Assembly: GCA_022843945.1 (NCBI GenBank)
Contig: JALHMR010000012.1
Location: 62,001-126,000, forward strand
Reading direction: 5' to 3'
DNA: 64,000 nucleotides
Origin: Rhodospirillaceae bacterium
GTDB taxonomy: Bacteria; Pseudomonadota; Alphaproteobacteria; CACIAM-22H2
Both the position numbers and the translations under genes were made by a program. Positions 52,572-61,899 of the stretch are shown in pieces. The notes under the pieces were generated by a model. It ran no database searches. It saw nothing but the letters and a program-made list of their open reading frames with translations, and was not told the origin of the DNA. How positions within the stretch are numbered: position 1 is the stretch's first letter; each line of letters opens with the position of its first letter.

Positions 52572-53513
52572 TCAGGTCAGGTACTGGCGCCGGATCTCGG
52601 CGCCGAGCACGATATTCTGATCGATGAACCCGGTCAGGAATTCGTGCAGGCCGCCCTGAAAGATGCGGTCGATCTTGCCGTAGCGGAGCTGAGCGTGAAT
52701 TCCGCCGGCCAGGCGATGGGCCTCGCCGCGCTTGCCATAGGCGTCGCCGATGCGATCGAGATAGGTGACGATCTCCCCCATGCAGCTGACCAGCGAGCGC
52801 GGCATCTCGGCTCGCAAAATCAGCAGGTCGGCGACATGCCAGGGCTGGAGCCGGTCGCGATAGACCCAGTGATAGGCGCGCAGCGCCGAGACCGAGCGCA
52901 GGATGGCCGTCCACTGGTAGTAGTCGAGAATGCCGCCGATATTCTCGCTACGCGGCAGCAGCACGTGATACTTGACGTCGAGGATGCGCGCCGTGTTGTC
53001 GGCGCGCTCGACGAAGGTGCCCAGGCGCACGAACCAGTAGGCGTCGCTGCGCAGCATGGTGTGGCTGACGGCGCCGCCGAAGCGCTGTGAGCGCTCCTTC
53101 ACCCATTCGAGCAGCGTGCGCACGCCCTCGCTGGAGAAATTCTCGTCCTTCAACTGGCGCGCCTCGATCCAGGTCGAGTTGACGCCTTCCCACATATCCG
53201 TGGTCAGCGCGGTGCGCACGGCGCGCGCGTTCTGACGCACGGTCGCCAGGCAGGAGATAATCGACGACGGGTTGTCAGGGTCGCGAACCAGGTGAGAAAC
53301 GACGTTCGTCGCGTTGGGCGTCTCGTGCTTGGCGTAGAAGGTTTTCTCGCAGCCCGCCGAGACGATGGTGGAATGCCACTCGCTGGCGTCGGTCTCCGGA
53401 TTGCTCGACAGGCTGGCCATGCGCAGGCCGACATCGAGCAGGCGGGCGACGTTCTCCGCGCGCTCCATGTAGCGCGCCAACCAGAACAGACTATCGGCGG
53501 TTCGGCTCAGCAT
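52572..53513 (-). CDS. Alpha-E domain (DUF403) protein of the Anbu cluster
   Basis: 313 residues, all helical: MLSRTADSLFWLARYMERAE, NVARLLDVGL, FVERADNTARILDVKYH, and HLVRDPDNPSSIISCLATVR. The family is always found with the circularly permuted ATP-grasp and transglutaminase, and probably forms a complex with them; no enzymatic activity is known. It starts three bases after the ATP-grasp stop. Confidence 0.95.
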   Translation of the reverse strand: MLSRTADSLFWLARYMERAENVARLLDVGLRMASLSSNPETDASEWHSTIVSAGCEKTFYAKHETPNATNVVSHLVRDPDNPSSIISCLATVRQNARAVRTALTTDMWEGVNSTWIEARQLKDENFSSEGVRTLLEWVKERSQRFGGAVSHTMLRSDAYWFVRLGTFVERADNTARILDVKYHVLLPRSENIGGILDYYQWTAILRSVSALRAYHWVYRDRLQPWHVADLLILRAEMPRSLVSCMGEIVTYLDRIGDAYGKRGEAHRLAGGIHAQLRYGKIDRIFQGGLHEFLTGFIDQNIVLGAEIRRQYLT

Positions 53514-53516
53514 CGA

Positions 53517-54932
53517 TCAGCCATCGACGACCCAGGTGTCCTTGGTGCCGCCGCCCTGGCTTGAATTGACCACCAGCGAGCCCTGGCGCAGCGCCACGCG
53601 CGTCAACCCGCCGGGAACGATGCGCACCTCCTTCCCGTAGAGCACGAAGGGGCGCAGATCGACATGCCGCGGCGCCACGCCGTTCTCCACGAAGGTGGGG
53701 CAGGTCGACAGGCTGAGGGTCGGCTGGGCGATGTAGCGGTCGGGCCTTGCCTTGATCTTCTCGGCGAAGGTCTCCCGCTCGGCCTTGCTGGCATGCGGCC
53801 CGACCAGCATGCCGTAGCCGCCGGAGCCGTGGACGTCCTTCACCACCACCTCGGCCAGGTGATCGAGCACGTAGCGGCAGTCATCCTGTTCGGCGCATTT
53901 CCAGGTCGGCACGTTGGCCAGCAGTGGCTCCTCGCCGAGGAAGAAGCGGATCATGTCCGGTACGTAGCAATAGACCGCCTTGTCGTCGGCCACGCCCGCA
54001 CCCACCGCGTTGGCGATCGTGACGGTTCCAGCACGATACGCCGCCATCAGGCCGGGAACGCCGAGCAGGGTGTCCGGCCGGAAGCTCAGCGGATCGAGAT
54101 AGGGGTCGTCGAGCCGGCGGTAGATGACGTCGACGCGCTGTGGGCCGCGCGTGGTGCGCATGTAGACGACCAGGTCGTCGACCATCAGGTCCGGGCCCTC
54201 GACCAGCTCGATGCCCATCTCGTCGGCCAGGAATGAGTGCTCGTAGTAGGCGCTGTTGTAGGAGCCCGGGGTCAGCAGGGCGACGGTCGGCTCGCCCATG
54301 CAGGCCGGCGGCGCCACGGAGCGCAGGGTGTGAAGCAGCTCCTCGGGATAGTGCGAAACCGGCCGGACGCGGTGGGTGCCGAACAGCTCCGGGAACAGCC
54401 GCATCATGACCTCGCGGTTCTCCAGCATGTAGGAGACGCCGGATGGCGTGCGGCAGTTGTCCTCGAGCACATAGAACTCGCCCGGTCCCGTGCGCACCAC
54501 GTCGATCCCAGACACGTGAGTATAAACACCGCCGGCCAGGCTGAGTCCCTGCATGGCCGCTTCGAAGCCGGGATTCTGCAGGACCAGCGCTTCGGGAATC
54601 TTGCCGGCGCGCACGAATTCGCGCGCCCCGTAGGTATCGCGCAGGAAGGCGTTGAGCGCCTTGACCCGCTGCTCCAGGCCGCGCGACAGGAGGTTCCATT
54701 CCGCCGCGTCGAGCAGCCGCGGGATGATGTCGAAGGGAATCAGGCGATCCGGATCGCCTCCCTCGGTATAGACGGCGAAGGTGATGCCGGTGCGCCGGAA
54801 AACGAACTCCGCCTCGCGCCGCTTCTGGGCGAGAAGGTCCATCGGCGTGGCGCGCAGCCAGTCGCGAATCTGGGCGTATTGGGGGCGGCCTTGCTCCCCT
54901 TCACCCATTTCGTCGAACGCCACGCCCGGCAT
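53517..54932 (-). CDS. Circularly permuted ATP-grasp ligase of the Anbu cluster
   Basis: 471 residues, CP_ATPgrasp_2 type. Contains IPFDIIPRLLDAAEWNLLSR, VLEDNCRTPSGVSYMLENRE and the late VVVKDVHGSGGYGMLVGPHA with ATP-binding loop, and ends DLRPFVLYGKEVRIVPGG. Expected to make an amide bond with ATP, producing a peptide-like tag or small molecule handled by the transglutaminase and Anbu. AGGGGG precedes ATG 54932. First gene of the operon, divergent from uvrD. Confidence 0.94.
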   Translation of the reverse strand: MPGVAFDEMGEGEQGRPQYAQIRDWLRATPMDLLAQKRREAEFVFRRTGITFAVYTEGGDPDRLIPFDIIPRLLDAAEWNLLSRGLEQRVKALNAFLRDTYGAREFVRAGKIPEALVLQNPGFEAAMQGLSLAGGVYTHVSGIDVVRTGPGEFYVLEDNCRTPSGVSYMLENREVMMRLFPELFGTHRVRPVSHYPEELLHTLRSVAPPACMGEPTVALLTPGSYNSAYYEHSFLADEMGIELVEGPDLMVDDLVVYMRTTRGPQRVDVIYRRLDDPYLDPLSFRPDTLLGVPGLMAAYRAGTVTIANAVGAGVADDKAVYCYVPDMIRFFLGEEPLLANVPTWKCAEQDDCRYVLDHLAEVVVKDVHGSGGYGMLVGPHASKAERETFAEKIKARPDRYIAQPTLSLSTCPTFVENGVAPRHVDLRPFVLYGKEVRIVPGGLTRVALRQGSLVVNSSQGGGTKDTWVVDG

Positions 54933-55019
54933 GAAGCCCCCTGCTTGAGACGCCGAGTATACGCAAATAGCATACCAGAGGTGGCTTTAGCGGCGCGGCG
55001 AGCGTGCTATAGAGGCGCC

Positions 55020-57269
55020 ATGACCGCCGAATCAGCTCTGCCTTTAGCAACACCCGCCTACCTGCAGAAGCTCAACCCGCAGCAGCGCCAGGCCGTCGAG
55101 CATGTCGACGGGCCGCTGCTCGTGCTGGCGGGGGCGGGGACCGGCAAGACCCGGGTGCTGACCTCGCGGCTGGTCCACATCCTGGCCACGCGCCGCGCCT
55201 GGCCGTCGCAGATCCTCGCGGTGACCTTCACCAACAAGGCGGCGGCGCAGATGAAGGACCGCGTCGGCGCCATGGTCGGCCGCGACATCGCCGGCGAAGG
55301 CCAGGGCGGCGGCTGGTGGCTGGGCACCTTCCATTCGCTGGCCGCGCGCATCCTGCGCCGCCACGCCGAGCATGTCGGCCTCAAGCAGAATTTCACCATC
55401 CTCGATACCGACGACCAGGTGCGGCTGGTGAAGCAGCTGCTGCAGGCCGAGCGCATCGACGACAAGAAATGGCCGGCCCGCGTCGTGAGCAGCGTCATCG
55501 AGCGCTGGAAGGATCGCGGCCTGACGCCGGACAAGGTGCCGGCGGGCGAGGCCGGCGAAATCGCCGACGGCAAGACGATCGAGATCTACAGGCAGTACCA
55601 GGAGCGGCTCAAGGTCCTGAACGGCGCCGATTTCGGCGACCTGCTGCTGCATAATCTGACGCTGTTCCAGACCCGGCCCGACGTGCTGGCTGAATACCAC
55701 GAGCGCTTCAAGTACATCCTGGTCGACGAGTATCAGGACACGAACGTGGCCCAATACCTGTGGCTGCGGCTGCTGGCCCAGGCGCGCAAGAACCTGTGCT
55801 GCGTGGGCGACGACGACCAGTCGATCTACGGCTGGCGCGGCGCCGAGGTCGGCAACATCCTGCGCTTCGAGAAGGACTTCCCCGGCGCGATGGTGATCCG
55901 GCTGGAGGAGAATTACCGCTCGACCTCCCACATCCTGGGGGCCGCCGCCGCGGTCATCGCCCACAACCGCGGCCGGCTAGGCAAGACGCTGTGGACCTCG
56001 AGCACCGGCGGCGACAAGGTCAAGGTCCGCGCCCACTGGGACGGCGAGGCCGAGGCGCGCTGGGTCGGCGAGGAGATCGAGACGCTGCAGCGGGCCGGCC
56101 AGGCTCTCGGGCAGATGGCGATCCTGGTGCGCGCCGGCTTCCAGACCCGCGAGTTCGAAGATCGCTTCATCACGCTGGGGCTCAAGTACCGGGTGATCGG
56201 CGGCCCGCGCTTCTACGAGCGCGAGGAGATCCGCGACGCGGTCGCCTATCTGCGGGTGACGGCGCAGCCCGACGACGGCCTGGCTTTCGAGCGCATCGTC
56301 AACAAGCCGCGCCGCGGCCTCGGCGATGCGACCCTGCAGACCCTGCATCGCCTGGCGCGGGCCGAGAACATCTCGCTCTTTGCCGCGGGCCTGCGCCTGG
56401 TCGACAGCGACGAGCTCAAGCCGCAGGCGCGCTCGTCTTTGCGCCGCCTGCTCGACGATTTCGGCCGCTGGCAGCGGGCCTTCAGCGCCGAGGCCAACGC
56501 CGCCGACCTCGCCGGCACCATCCTCGACGAATCCGGCTACACCGCCATGTGGCAGGCCGAGCGCACGCCCGATGCGCCGGGCCGCCTGGAGAACCTCAAG
56601 GAGCTGATCTCGGCGCTCGAGGAATTCGGCAGCCTGCCGGCCTTCCTCGAGCATATCAGCCTGGTCATGGAGAACGCCGAGGCCGCGCCCGGCGACATGG
56701 TCAGCGTCATGACCCTGCACAGCGCCAAGGGGCTGGAGTTCGACACCGTCTTTCTCCCGGGGTGGGAGGAGGGCCTGCTGCCGCATCCGCGCGCCGTCGA
56801 GGAGAAAGGTGAGGCGGGGCTCGAGGAGGAGCGGCGGCTCGCCCATGTCGGGCTGACGCGTGCGCGCCACCGCGCCTATGTCTCCTTCGCCGCCAACCGG
56901 CGCATCCACAATCTCTGGCAGTCGAGCGTGCCCTCGCGCTTCGTCTCCGAGCTGCCCCAGGAGCATATCGAGATCCAGTCGGAGTCCGGCCTGTGGGGCA
57001 GCAGCGGCGGCTTCGCCGAGGATGTCGGTGGCCTGACGCCGTCGATGCCGCCGGGGCGCTACCGCAGCACGGATATCCAGGGCAAGGCGCATCCGTTCAG
57101 CTCGACGCCGCGCAAGGGGCCGGACGCGCCGTTCAGCCCCGGCTCGCGGGTCTTCCATCAGAAGTTCGGCTACGGCAAGGTGATCGCCGCCGAAGCCGGC
57201 AAGCTCGACATCGAGTTCGACAAGGCCGGGCGCAAGAAGGTCATGGACAGCTTCGTTCAGCCCGCATGA
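55020..57269 (+). CDS. uvrD: UvrD/PcrA superfamily 1 DNA helicase
   Basis: 749 residues with all SF1 motifs: Q-motif LNPQQRQAVEH, Walker A LAGAGTGKTRVLTSR, DEYQDTN (motif II), CCVGDDDQSIYGWRGA, LEENYRST, and VMTLHSAKGLEF, AHVGLTRARHRAY. The C-terminus ends in the PcrA-type KFGYGKVIAAEAGKLDIEF. It unwinds DNA in excision and mismatch repair and removes RecA. Start ATG 55020 has no clear ribosome site but TATAGA lies 12 bases upstream, so a short leader is possible. prmA starts in its stop codon. Confidence 0.94.
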   Translation: MTAESALPLATPAYLQKLNPQQRQAVEHVDGPLLVLAGAGTGKTRVLTSRLVHILATRRAWPSQILAVTFTNKAAAQMKDRVGAMVGRDIAGEGQGGGWWLGTFHSLAARILRRHAEHVGLKQNFTILDTDDQVRLVKQLLQAERIDDKKWPARVVSSVIERWKDRGLTPDKVPAGEAGEIADGKTIEIYRQYQERLKVLNGADFGDLLLHNLTLFQTRPDVLAEYHERFKYILVDEYQDTNVAQYLWLRLLAQARKNLCCVGDDDQSIYGWRGAEVGNILRFEKDFPGAMVIRLEENYRSTSHILGAAAAVIAHNRGRLGKTLWTSSTGGDKVKVRAHWDGEAEARWVGEEIETLQRAGQALGQMAILVRAGFQTREFEDRFITLGLKYRVIGGPRFYEREEIRDAVAYLRVTAQPDDGLAFERIVNKPRRGLGDATLQTLHRLARAENISLFAAGLRLVDSDELKPQARSSLRRLLDDFGRWQRAFSAEANAADLAGTILDESGYTAMWQAERTPDAPGRLENLKELISALEEFGSLPAFLEHISLVMENAEAAPGDMVSVMTLHSAKGLEFDTVFLPGWEEGLLPHPRAVEEKGEAGLEEERRLAHVGLTRARHRAYVSFAANRRIHNLWQSSVPSRFVSELPQEHIEIQSESGLWGSSGGFAEDVGGLTPSMPPGRYRSTDIQGKAHPFSSTPRKGPDAPFSPGSRVFHQKFGYGKVIAAEAGKLDIEFDKAGRKKVMDSFVQPA

Positions 57270-58156
57270 GCGCCAAACCCATCTGGAAGATCGAGGTGAT
57301 GACGACGGCGGCGGCTCAGCCGGCGCTGGCGCGGGCCATCGAGGATAATTGCGACGCGCTGATGGCCTTCGAGCTGACGCCCGGCGGGCCGTGGCAGCTC
57401 CAGGGCATGACCATGGACGAGCCCGACGAACCGGCGATCCGCGCCAAGCTCGCCGAGGCCGCGGCGACCCTCGGCCTCAGCCCGCCGGAAACGGTGATCG
57501 AACGTCTGCCCGATGTCGATTGGCTGGCCAAGAATCGCAGCGCCTTCCCGCCGATCCGCGCCGGGCGCTACTTCGTCTACGGCTCGCACTATGAAGGGGC
57601 TGTGCCGCCAGGGGCGGTCGGCATCCGCCTCGACGCTAGCCTCGCCTTCGGCTCGGGCGAGCACGCCACCACCCGCGGCTGCCTGCTGGCGCTCGACCGG
57701 CTGGGCAAGCAGCGCGGCCGGCGCGTTCGCCGGGTGCTCGATCTGGGCTGCGGCTCGGGCATCCTCAGCCTCGCCGCCGCCAAGACCTGGACGGCCCGCG
57801 TGCTGGCCGCCGATATCGATCGCGATTCGGTGCGCCTGGCGCGCGAGAACGCCCGCGATAACGGCGTGGCCCCGCGCCGCCTGCGCGTGCGGCACAGCGA
57901 CGGACTGCGCCGCCTGGCGCGCGGCCCCTACGAGCTGGTGCTGGCCAATATCCTAGCCAAGCCCCTGCGCCGCTTCTCGCGCGACCTGGCGCGGGCGGTG
58001 GGACGGGGCGGGACGATCGTGCTCTCCGGGCTCCTGGCGGCCCAGGCGGGGGACGTGGTCGCGGCCTACAGGGCGCAAGGCCTGGCGCTGGTCCGGCGCT
58101 GGCCGATCGACGGCTGGCAGACCCTGGTGCTCAGGCGCCGGGCTTCGCGTTCCTGA
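57266..58156 (+). CDS. prmA: Ribosomal protein L11 methyltransferase PrmA
   Basis: 296 residues. The N-terminal L11-binding part leads to the SAM domain: RLDASLAFGSGEHATTRGCL, VLDLGCGSGILSLAAAK (motif I), ADIDRDSVRLARENARDNGV and ELVLANILAKPL (NPPY-like equivalent of PrmA). It trimethylates L11 Lys and N-terminus; the effect on growth is small. It overlaps uvrD by four bases. A hairpin terminator follows at 58164. Confidence 0.93.
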   Translation: MSAKPIWKIEVMTTAAAQPALARAIEDNCDALMAFELTPGGPWQLQGMTMDEPDEPAIRAKLAEAAATLGLSPPETVIERLPDVDWLAKNRSAFPPIRAGRYFVYGSHYEGAVPPGAVGIRLDASLAFGSGEHATTRGCLLALDRLGKQRGRRVRRVLDLGCGSGILSLAAAKTWTARVLAADIDRDSVRLARENARDNGVAPRRLRVRHSDGLRRLARGPYELVLANILAKPLRRFSRDLARAVGRGGTIVLSGLLAAQAGDVVAAYRAQGLALVRRWPIDGWQTLVLRRRASRS

Positions 58157-58163
58157 AAAGCAA

Positions 58164-58189
58164 AACGGCGGCCCTTGCGGACCGCCGTT
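58164..58189 (-). terminator. Bidirectional-type hairpin terminator
   Basis: Stem AACGGCGG (58164-58171) pairs with CCGCCGTT (58182-58189). On the minus strand it is followed by TTGCTTTTC, the better T-run, so it most likely ends the DUF1127 gene; it can also serve prmA on the plus strand. Confidence 0.75.
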
Positions 58190-58217
58190 CTCGCATCTCG
58201 CTGCCTCGGGGGGAGGA

Positions 58218-58859
58218 TTAGGCGGCGATCTGCGGCTTGTTGAGGTTGCTCGCCGGCACCGGAGCGGTGAAGGTCGTCTGGGTCGACCTGTTCTCGGGCA
58301 CCCAGAGGCCGGCCGCGACCCGGCGGATATCGCCGCGGGTCAGACCGATGTCGGCAAGCGTGCGGTCGTCGAGGCCTTCGAGCTCCTCGCGGGTCCGCAG
58401 CTGGATCCGCCACGCCTTCACCGGGGCATAGAGCCGCGCGGCAAGCTTGGTGACGGCAGTGGCAACGCCGAGGACCGCGTCGGCGATCGCTTCGGCCTGG
58501 GCGAGACGAACTCTGTCCTGCTCGCTCATCTTGAACGTATTCACTTGGGCATTCTCCGGACGGGTGGCGAAGAAACCCTTCACCACGTTGTAGGCATTGG
58601 TGGTCGTGTTGGCGATCGCCTCGGCCTGGGCCAGGCGCGCCTGCTCCTGCGCGTTCAGGCGGTAGCCGGTGACGACCGTGGGGGCCGGGCGGGCGGCGAA
58701 GAACGCCTTCACCGCTTTGACCATCTTGCCGGCGAGGTCGGCGAACGCCTGGGCGCGCATCTGGCGCGCGGCGAATTCGAGCTCATAAGCCGGGACAAAG
58801 GCGAACCCGTTGCGGGCCGCAACCATCCGGTCGAAATCCTGGGTGCCGTAGTAAGCCAT
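58218..58859 (-). CDS. DUF1127 protein with three internal repeats
   Basis: 213 residues, longer than usual (DUF1127 alone is 45-75). Three helical units share the pattern Q-x-RAQAxAxA ... K-x-F: QMRAQAFADLAGKMVKAVKA, EQARLAQAEAIANTTTNAYN and DRVRLAQAEAIADAVLGVAT, each followed by FFAARP/FFATRP or a related tail. The C-terminal DUF1127 is WRIQLRTREELEGLDDRTLA, DIGLTRGDIRRVAAGLW. DUF1127 proteins bind RNA or act in phosphate/carbon regulation. Start ATG 58859 (or 58868). Confidence 0.85.
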   Translation of the reverse strand: MAYYGTQDFDRMVAARNGFAFVPAYELEFAARQMRAQAFADLAGKMVKAVKAFFAARPAPTVVTGYRLNAQEQARLAQAEAIANTTTNAYNVVKGFFATRPENAQVNTFKMSEQDRVRLAQAEAIADAVLGVATAVTKLAARLYAPVKAWRIQLRTREELEGLDDRTLADIGLTRGDIRRVAAGLWVPENRSTQTTFTAPVPASNLNKPQIAA

Positions 58860-59226
58860 CTTTCTCATCCATCCGTGTCGGCCACCCGCTGAGCCATCTG
58901 GCATCGAGCCGGGGCGGGCCGGGTCGGGGCGGGCGGCGCGACAATTCGCGTGCTCCAGCTCCGACACAGGGAAAGATAAGCCTCTTTGGAAAACGCGGTA
59001 TAGCTGATGTTGCCGTGCAGCAATGCGTCTAACGCATGGATTAAACAATTTTTAAACAACAAGTTAGCCACATTTTCGCCCTTATCCCCAAGCTCAAGCC
59101 CAGGCTGGCTGGAGCGGCGAAAACCTAACGTACACAAATGATTATGGACCCCCCGGACGAGGGCAAAATGACGGCCTGGCGAAGGTTGCGACGGACAGGC
59201 CGGTACCTAAATTGTAAATAGAAGGG
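58860..59226. other. 367-base divergent promoter region
   Basis: Between the DUF1127 gene and the aminopeptidase gene. An AT-rich core (about 59010-59100, TTAAACAATTTTTAAACAAC) is likely to hold the minus-strand promoter. No gene, riboswitch or terminator was recognised. Confidence 0.45.
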
Positions 59227-61059
59227 ATGAACAACAGCGCCCCTCCCGGCCTCGCCACCCGCGACCGCGTCGCGCGCCTGCGCGCCGAGCTGGCGCGCCA
59301 GGGCCTCGCCGGCTTCGTGCTGCCGCGCGGCGACGAGCACCAGGGCGAATACGTGGCGCCGCACGACGAGCGCCTCTCCTGGCTCACCGGCTTCACCGGC
59401 TCGGCCGGCATGGCCATCGTCCTGCTCAGGCAGGCCGCGGTGTTCACCGACGGGCGCTACACGCTGCAGGTCCGCGCCCAGGTCGATACCGGCCTGTTCG
59501 AGACCCGCCACATCACCGACGAACCGCCGAGTGAATGGATCGGCGAGCATCTGGCCAAGGGCGAGCGCATCGGCTTCGATCCGCGCCTGCACACGCCCGA
59601 CGGCATCGCCCGCCTGAAGGCCGCGGCCGAACGGGCCGGCGGGGCGCTGGTCACGGTGGAGCGCAACCCGGTCGACGCGGTGTGGAGCGACCAGCCGCCG
59701 CCGCCGGTGACCCCGACCGTGCCGCACTCGACTTTCTTTGCCGGCCGCACCAACGCCGAGAAACGCGCCGACCTGGCTGAGCGGCTGACCAAGGACGGCT
59801 ACGACGCGGCGGTCCTCAGCGATCCTGCGTCCACGGCCTGGCTGCTCAATATCCGCGGCAGCGATGTGCCGCATACGCCGCTGGCGCTGTCCTTCTCCAT
59901 CCTGCGCGCCGATGGCACGGTCGATCTGTTCATCGATCCGCGCAAGCCGAACCCGCGGCTGGCCGAGCATCTGGGCGACGGCGTGCGCCTGGCGGAGCCC
60001 GACGCCTTCGGCCCGGCGCTCGACGCGCTGGGGCGGACGACGGGCGGGAATCGGCCGCGGATCCTGACCGATGCCGCGACCGTGTCGGTGTGGATCGTCT
60101 CGCGCCTCGAAGCCGCCGGTGCCGCGGTGGTGCGGGGTGCTTGCGTCTGCGCCCTGCCCAAGGCGCGCAAGAATGCCGGCGAGCTGGCCGGCACAAGAAC
60201 GGCGCATGAGCGCGATGGTGCGGCCCTCACGCGCTTCCTGTTCTGGCTCGACGGCGAGGGGCGCAAGGGCACGCTGGGCGAGATCGCGGCCTCGGACCGG
60301 CTGCTGGAATTCCGCCGCGGCGGCGAGCACTTCCGCGACACGAGCTTCGACACGATCTCCGGTGCCGGCCCCAACGGCGCCATCGTCCACTATCGCGCCA
60401 TGCCGGCGACCGAACGGCGCATCGCGCCGGACATGCTCTACCTGGTCGATTCAGGCGCCCAGTATCTCGACGGCACCACCGACGTGACGCGCACCCTGGC
60501 CATCGGCACGCCGACGCAGGAACAGCGCGACCGCTTCACCCGCGTGCTCAAGGGCCACATCGCCGTGGCCCTGGCGCGCTTCCCCAAGGGTACGTCGGGT
60601 TCGCAGCTCGATACCCTGGCGCGCCTGGCGCTGTGGGAGATCGGGGTCGATTACGACCACGGCACCGGCCATGGCGTGGGCGCCTATCTCTCGGTGCACG
60701 AGGGGCCGCACCGCATCTCCAAGCTGCCGAACACGGTGGCGCTGGAGCCGGGCATGATCGTCTCGAACGAGCCCGGCTATTACAAGACCGGCGAATACGG
60801 CATCCGCATCGAGAACCTGGTGGCGGTACAGGAGATCGACCTCGACGGCGAGCGGCCGATGCTCGGCTTCGAGACCCTGACCCTGGCGCCCATCGACCGC
60901 GCCCTGGTCGACACGGCGCTGCTGACGTCGCGCGAAGCCACCTGGCTCGACGCCTATCACCTGCGGGTGCGCGAGACGCTCACTCCGCTGCTCGACGAGG
61001 CGACGGCCGCCTGGCTGGCGCGGGCCACGCGGCCCATCGCCGAGGGTCCCGAGTACTAA
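59227..61059 (+). CDS. Xaa-Pro aminopeptidase (aminopeptidase P, M24B)
   Basis: 610 residues, the long three-domain type (related to XPNPEP1). Two creatinase-like N-terminal domains are followed by the pita-bread metallopeptidase with ligands in LVDSGAQYLDGTTDVTRT (Asp pair), GHGVGAYLSVHEGPH (His), NEPGYYKTGEYGIRIEN (Glu) and the final Glu in MLGFETLTLAP. It removes N-terminal residues preceding Pro. Ends overlapping the convergent gene by four bases. Confidence 0.93.
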   Translation: MNNSAPPGLATRDRVARLRAELARQGLAGFVLPRGDEHQGEYVAPHDERLSWLTGFTGSAGMAIVLLRQAAVFTDGRYTLQVRAQVDTGLFETRHITDEPPSEWIGEHLAKGERIGFDPRLHTPDGIARLKAAAERAGGALVTVERNPVDAVWSDQPPPPVTPTVPHSTFFAGRTNAEKRADLAERLTKDGYDAAVLSDPASTAWLLNIRGSDVPHTPLALSFSILRADGTVDLFIDPRKPNPRLAEHLGDGVRLAEPDAFGPALDALGRTTGGNRPRILTDAATVSVWIVSRLEAAGAAVVRGACVCALPKARKNAGELAGTRTAHERDGAALTRFLFWLDGEGRKGTLGEIAASDRLLEFRRGGEHFRDTSFDTISGAGPNGAIVHYRAMPATERRIAPDMLYLVDSGAQYLDGTTDVTRTLAIGTPTQEQRDRFTRVLKGHIAVALARFPKGTSGSQLDTLARLALWEIGVDYDHGTGHGVGAYLSVHEGPHRISKLPNTVALEPGMIVSNEPGYYKTGEYGIRIENLVAVQEIDLDGERPMLGFETLTLAPIDRALVDTALLTSREATWLDAYHLRVRETLTPLLDEATAAWLARATRPIAEGPEY

Positions 61060-61358
61060 AGCAGCTCGGTGAAGGTCACGGTGTCGCCGGGCAGTTCGAG
61101 CGCCACCCGGTGCATGTCGCCGCACATCTCGATGAAGCCCTCGTCATAGTCGAAGGAAAAGGCATCGGCGAGATTCTTGAGATCGGTGATCTCCTTGCGG
61201 CTGAGCGTCACGCTCAGCGTCGTCTCGGTCTCCGCCAGGGTTCCGATCTGCAGGGATCCATGGACGTCGCCGAGGCCGTAGTTCTCGTTGAGATATTCAT
61301 GAACGAGAACCGGAAGGCCGTCGGCCCCGGTTACGTAGACGCCTTGCACATCAGCCAT
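61056..61358 (-). CDS. Unknown 100-residue protein
   Basis: 100 residues: MADVQGVYVTGADGLPVLVH, EYLNENYGLGDVHGSLQIGT and LGSRKEITDLKNLADAFSFD-like VTLSRKEITDLKNLADAFSF. No signal or membrane helix. Last of three small genes after ligA (four bases to the previous gene). No family recognised. Confidence 0.6.
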   Translation of the reverse strand: MADVQGVYVTGADGLPVLVHEYLNENYGLGDVHGSLQIGTLAETETTLSVTLSRKEITDLKNLADAFSFDYDEGFIEMCGDMHRVALELPGDTVTFTELL

Positions 61359-61362
61359 GTCG

Positions 61363-61899
61363 TCACTCCACCGGGTCGACGTAGCCGCGCTCGAGCGCGC
61401 GATGAAGAGCCTCGTAGGCGGCCAGCGCTTCCTCGTAGGCCTCGCGCTTGCCGCGCAGGTTACGGACGGCGTCGGAATCCCCGCCGCCATGGCTGCGCCG
61501 CTGCTCCAGGAAATAGGCGAGCGCCGCTGCAAGATACTCCGCCCGCAGCTCCGCCACCACCGCCGCGAACTCGATGTACTTGTCGCGGTTCAGGCCGGGG
61601 ATCGCCTTGTGGATGATCTCCCGGTTGATCGGCTGGATCGCCTTGTCGATGAAAGCGAGCGCGCGCTTCTGGCGCTGCGCCAGGCCGTCATCGTCGTCCT
61701 TGGCCGGGGCCTTGGTCACGGGGCTCTCCTGCGGTGCGATGGGGATTGCGGGATCGAGGGCGCCGACGGGCGGTGAGCGGCGCAGGGACGCGACATACTC
61801 CAGGACGTCGGCATCGCTGGCCTTGCGCATGACGCTGGCGGACGCCTCGTTGCGCGTGGCCTTGATGGTGCTGAGAAGCTTTTCGCGGTCTTCGGCCAT
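61363..61899 (-). CDS. Unknown helical protein
   Basis: 178 residues: ASASVMRKASDADVLEYVAS, LRRSPPVGALDPAIPIAPQE linker, and a long helical C-terminal half (RQKRALAFIDKAIQPINREI, AAALAYFLEQRRSHGGGDSD). Stop-to-start spacing of zero to four bases with both neighbours marks an operon. Function unknown. Confidence 0.6.
   Translation of the reverse strand: MAEDREKLLSTIKATRNEASASVMRKASDADVLEYVASLRRSPPVGALDPAIPIAPQESPVTKAPAKDDDDGLAQRQKRALAFIDKAIQPINREIIHKAIPGLNRDKYIEFAAVVAELRAEYLAAALAYFLEQRRSHGGGDSDAVRNLRGKREAYEEALAAYEALHRALERGYVDPVE

Noticed and set aside
53292-53564. Plus-strand frame inside the alpha-E gene
   Set aside because: Antisense of a motif-complete gene in a conserved operon.
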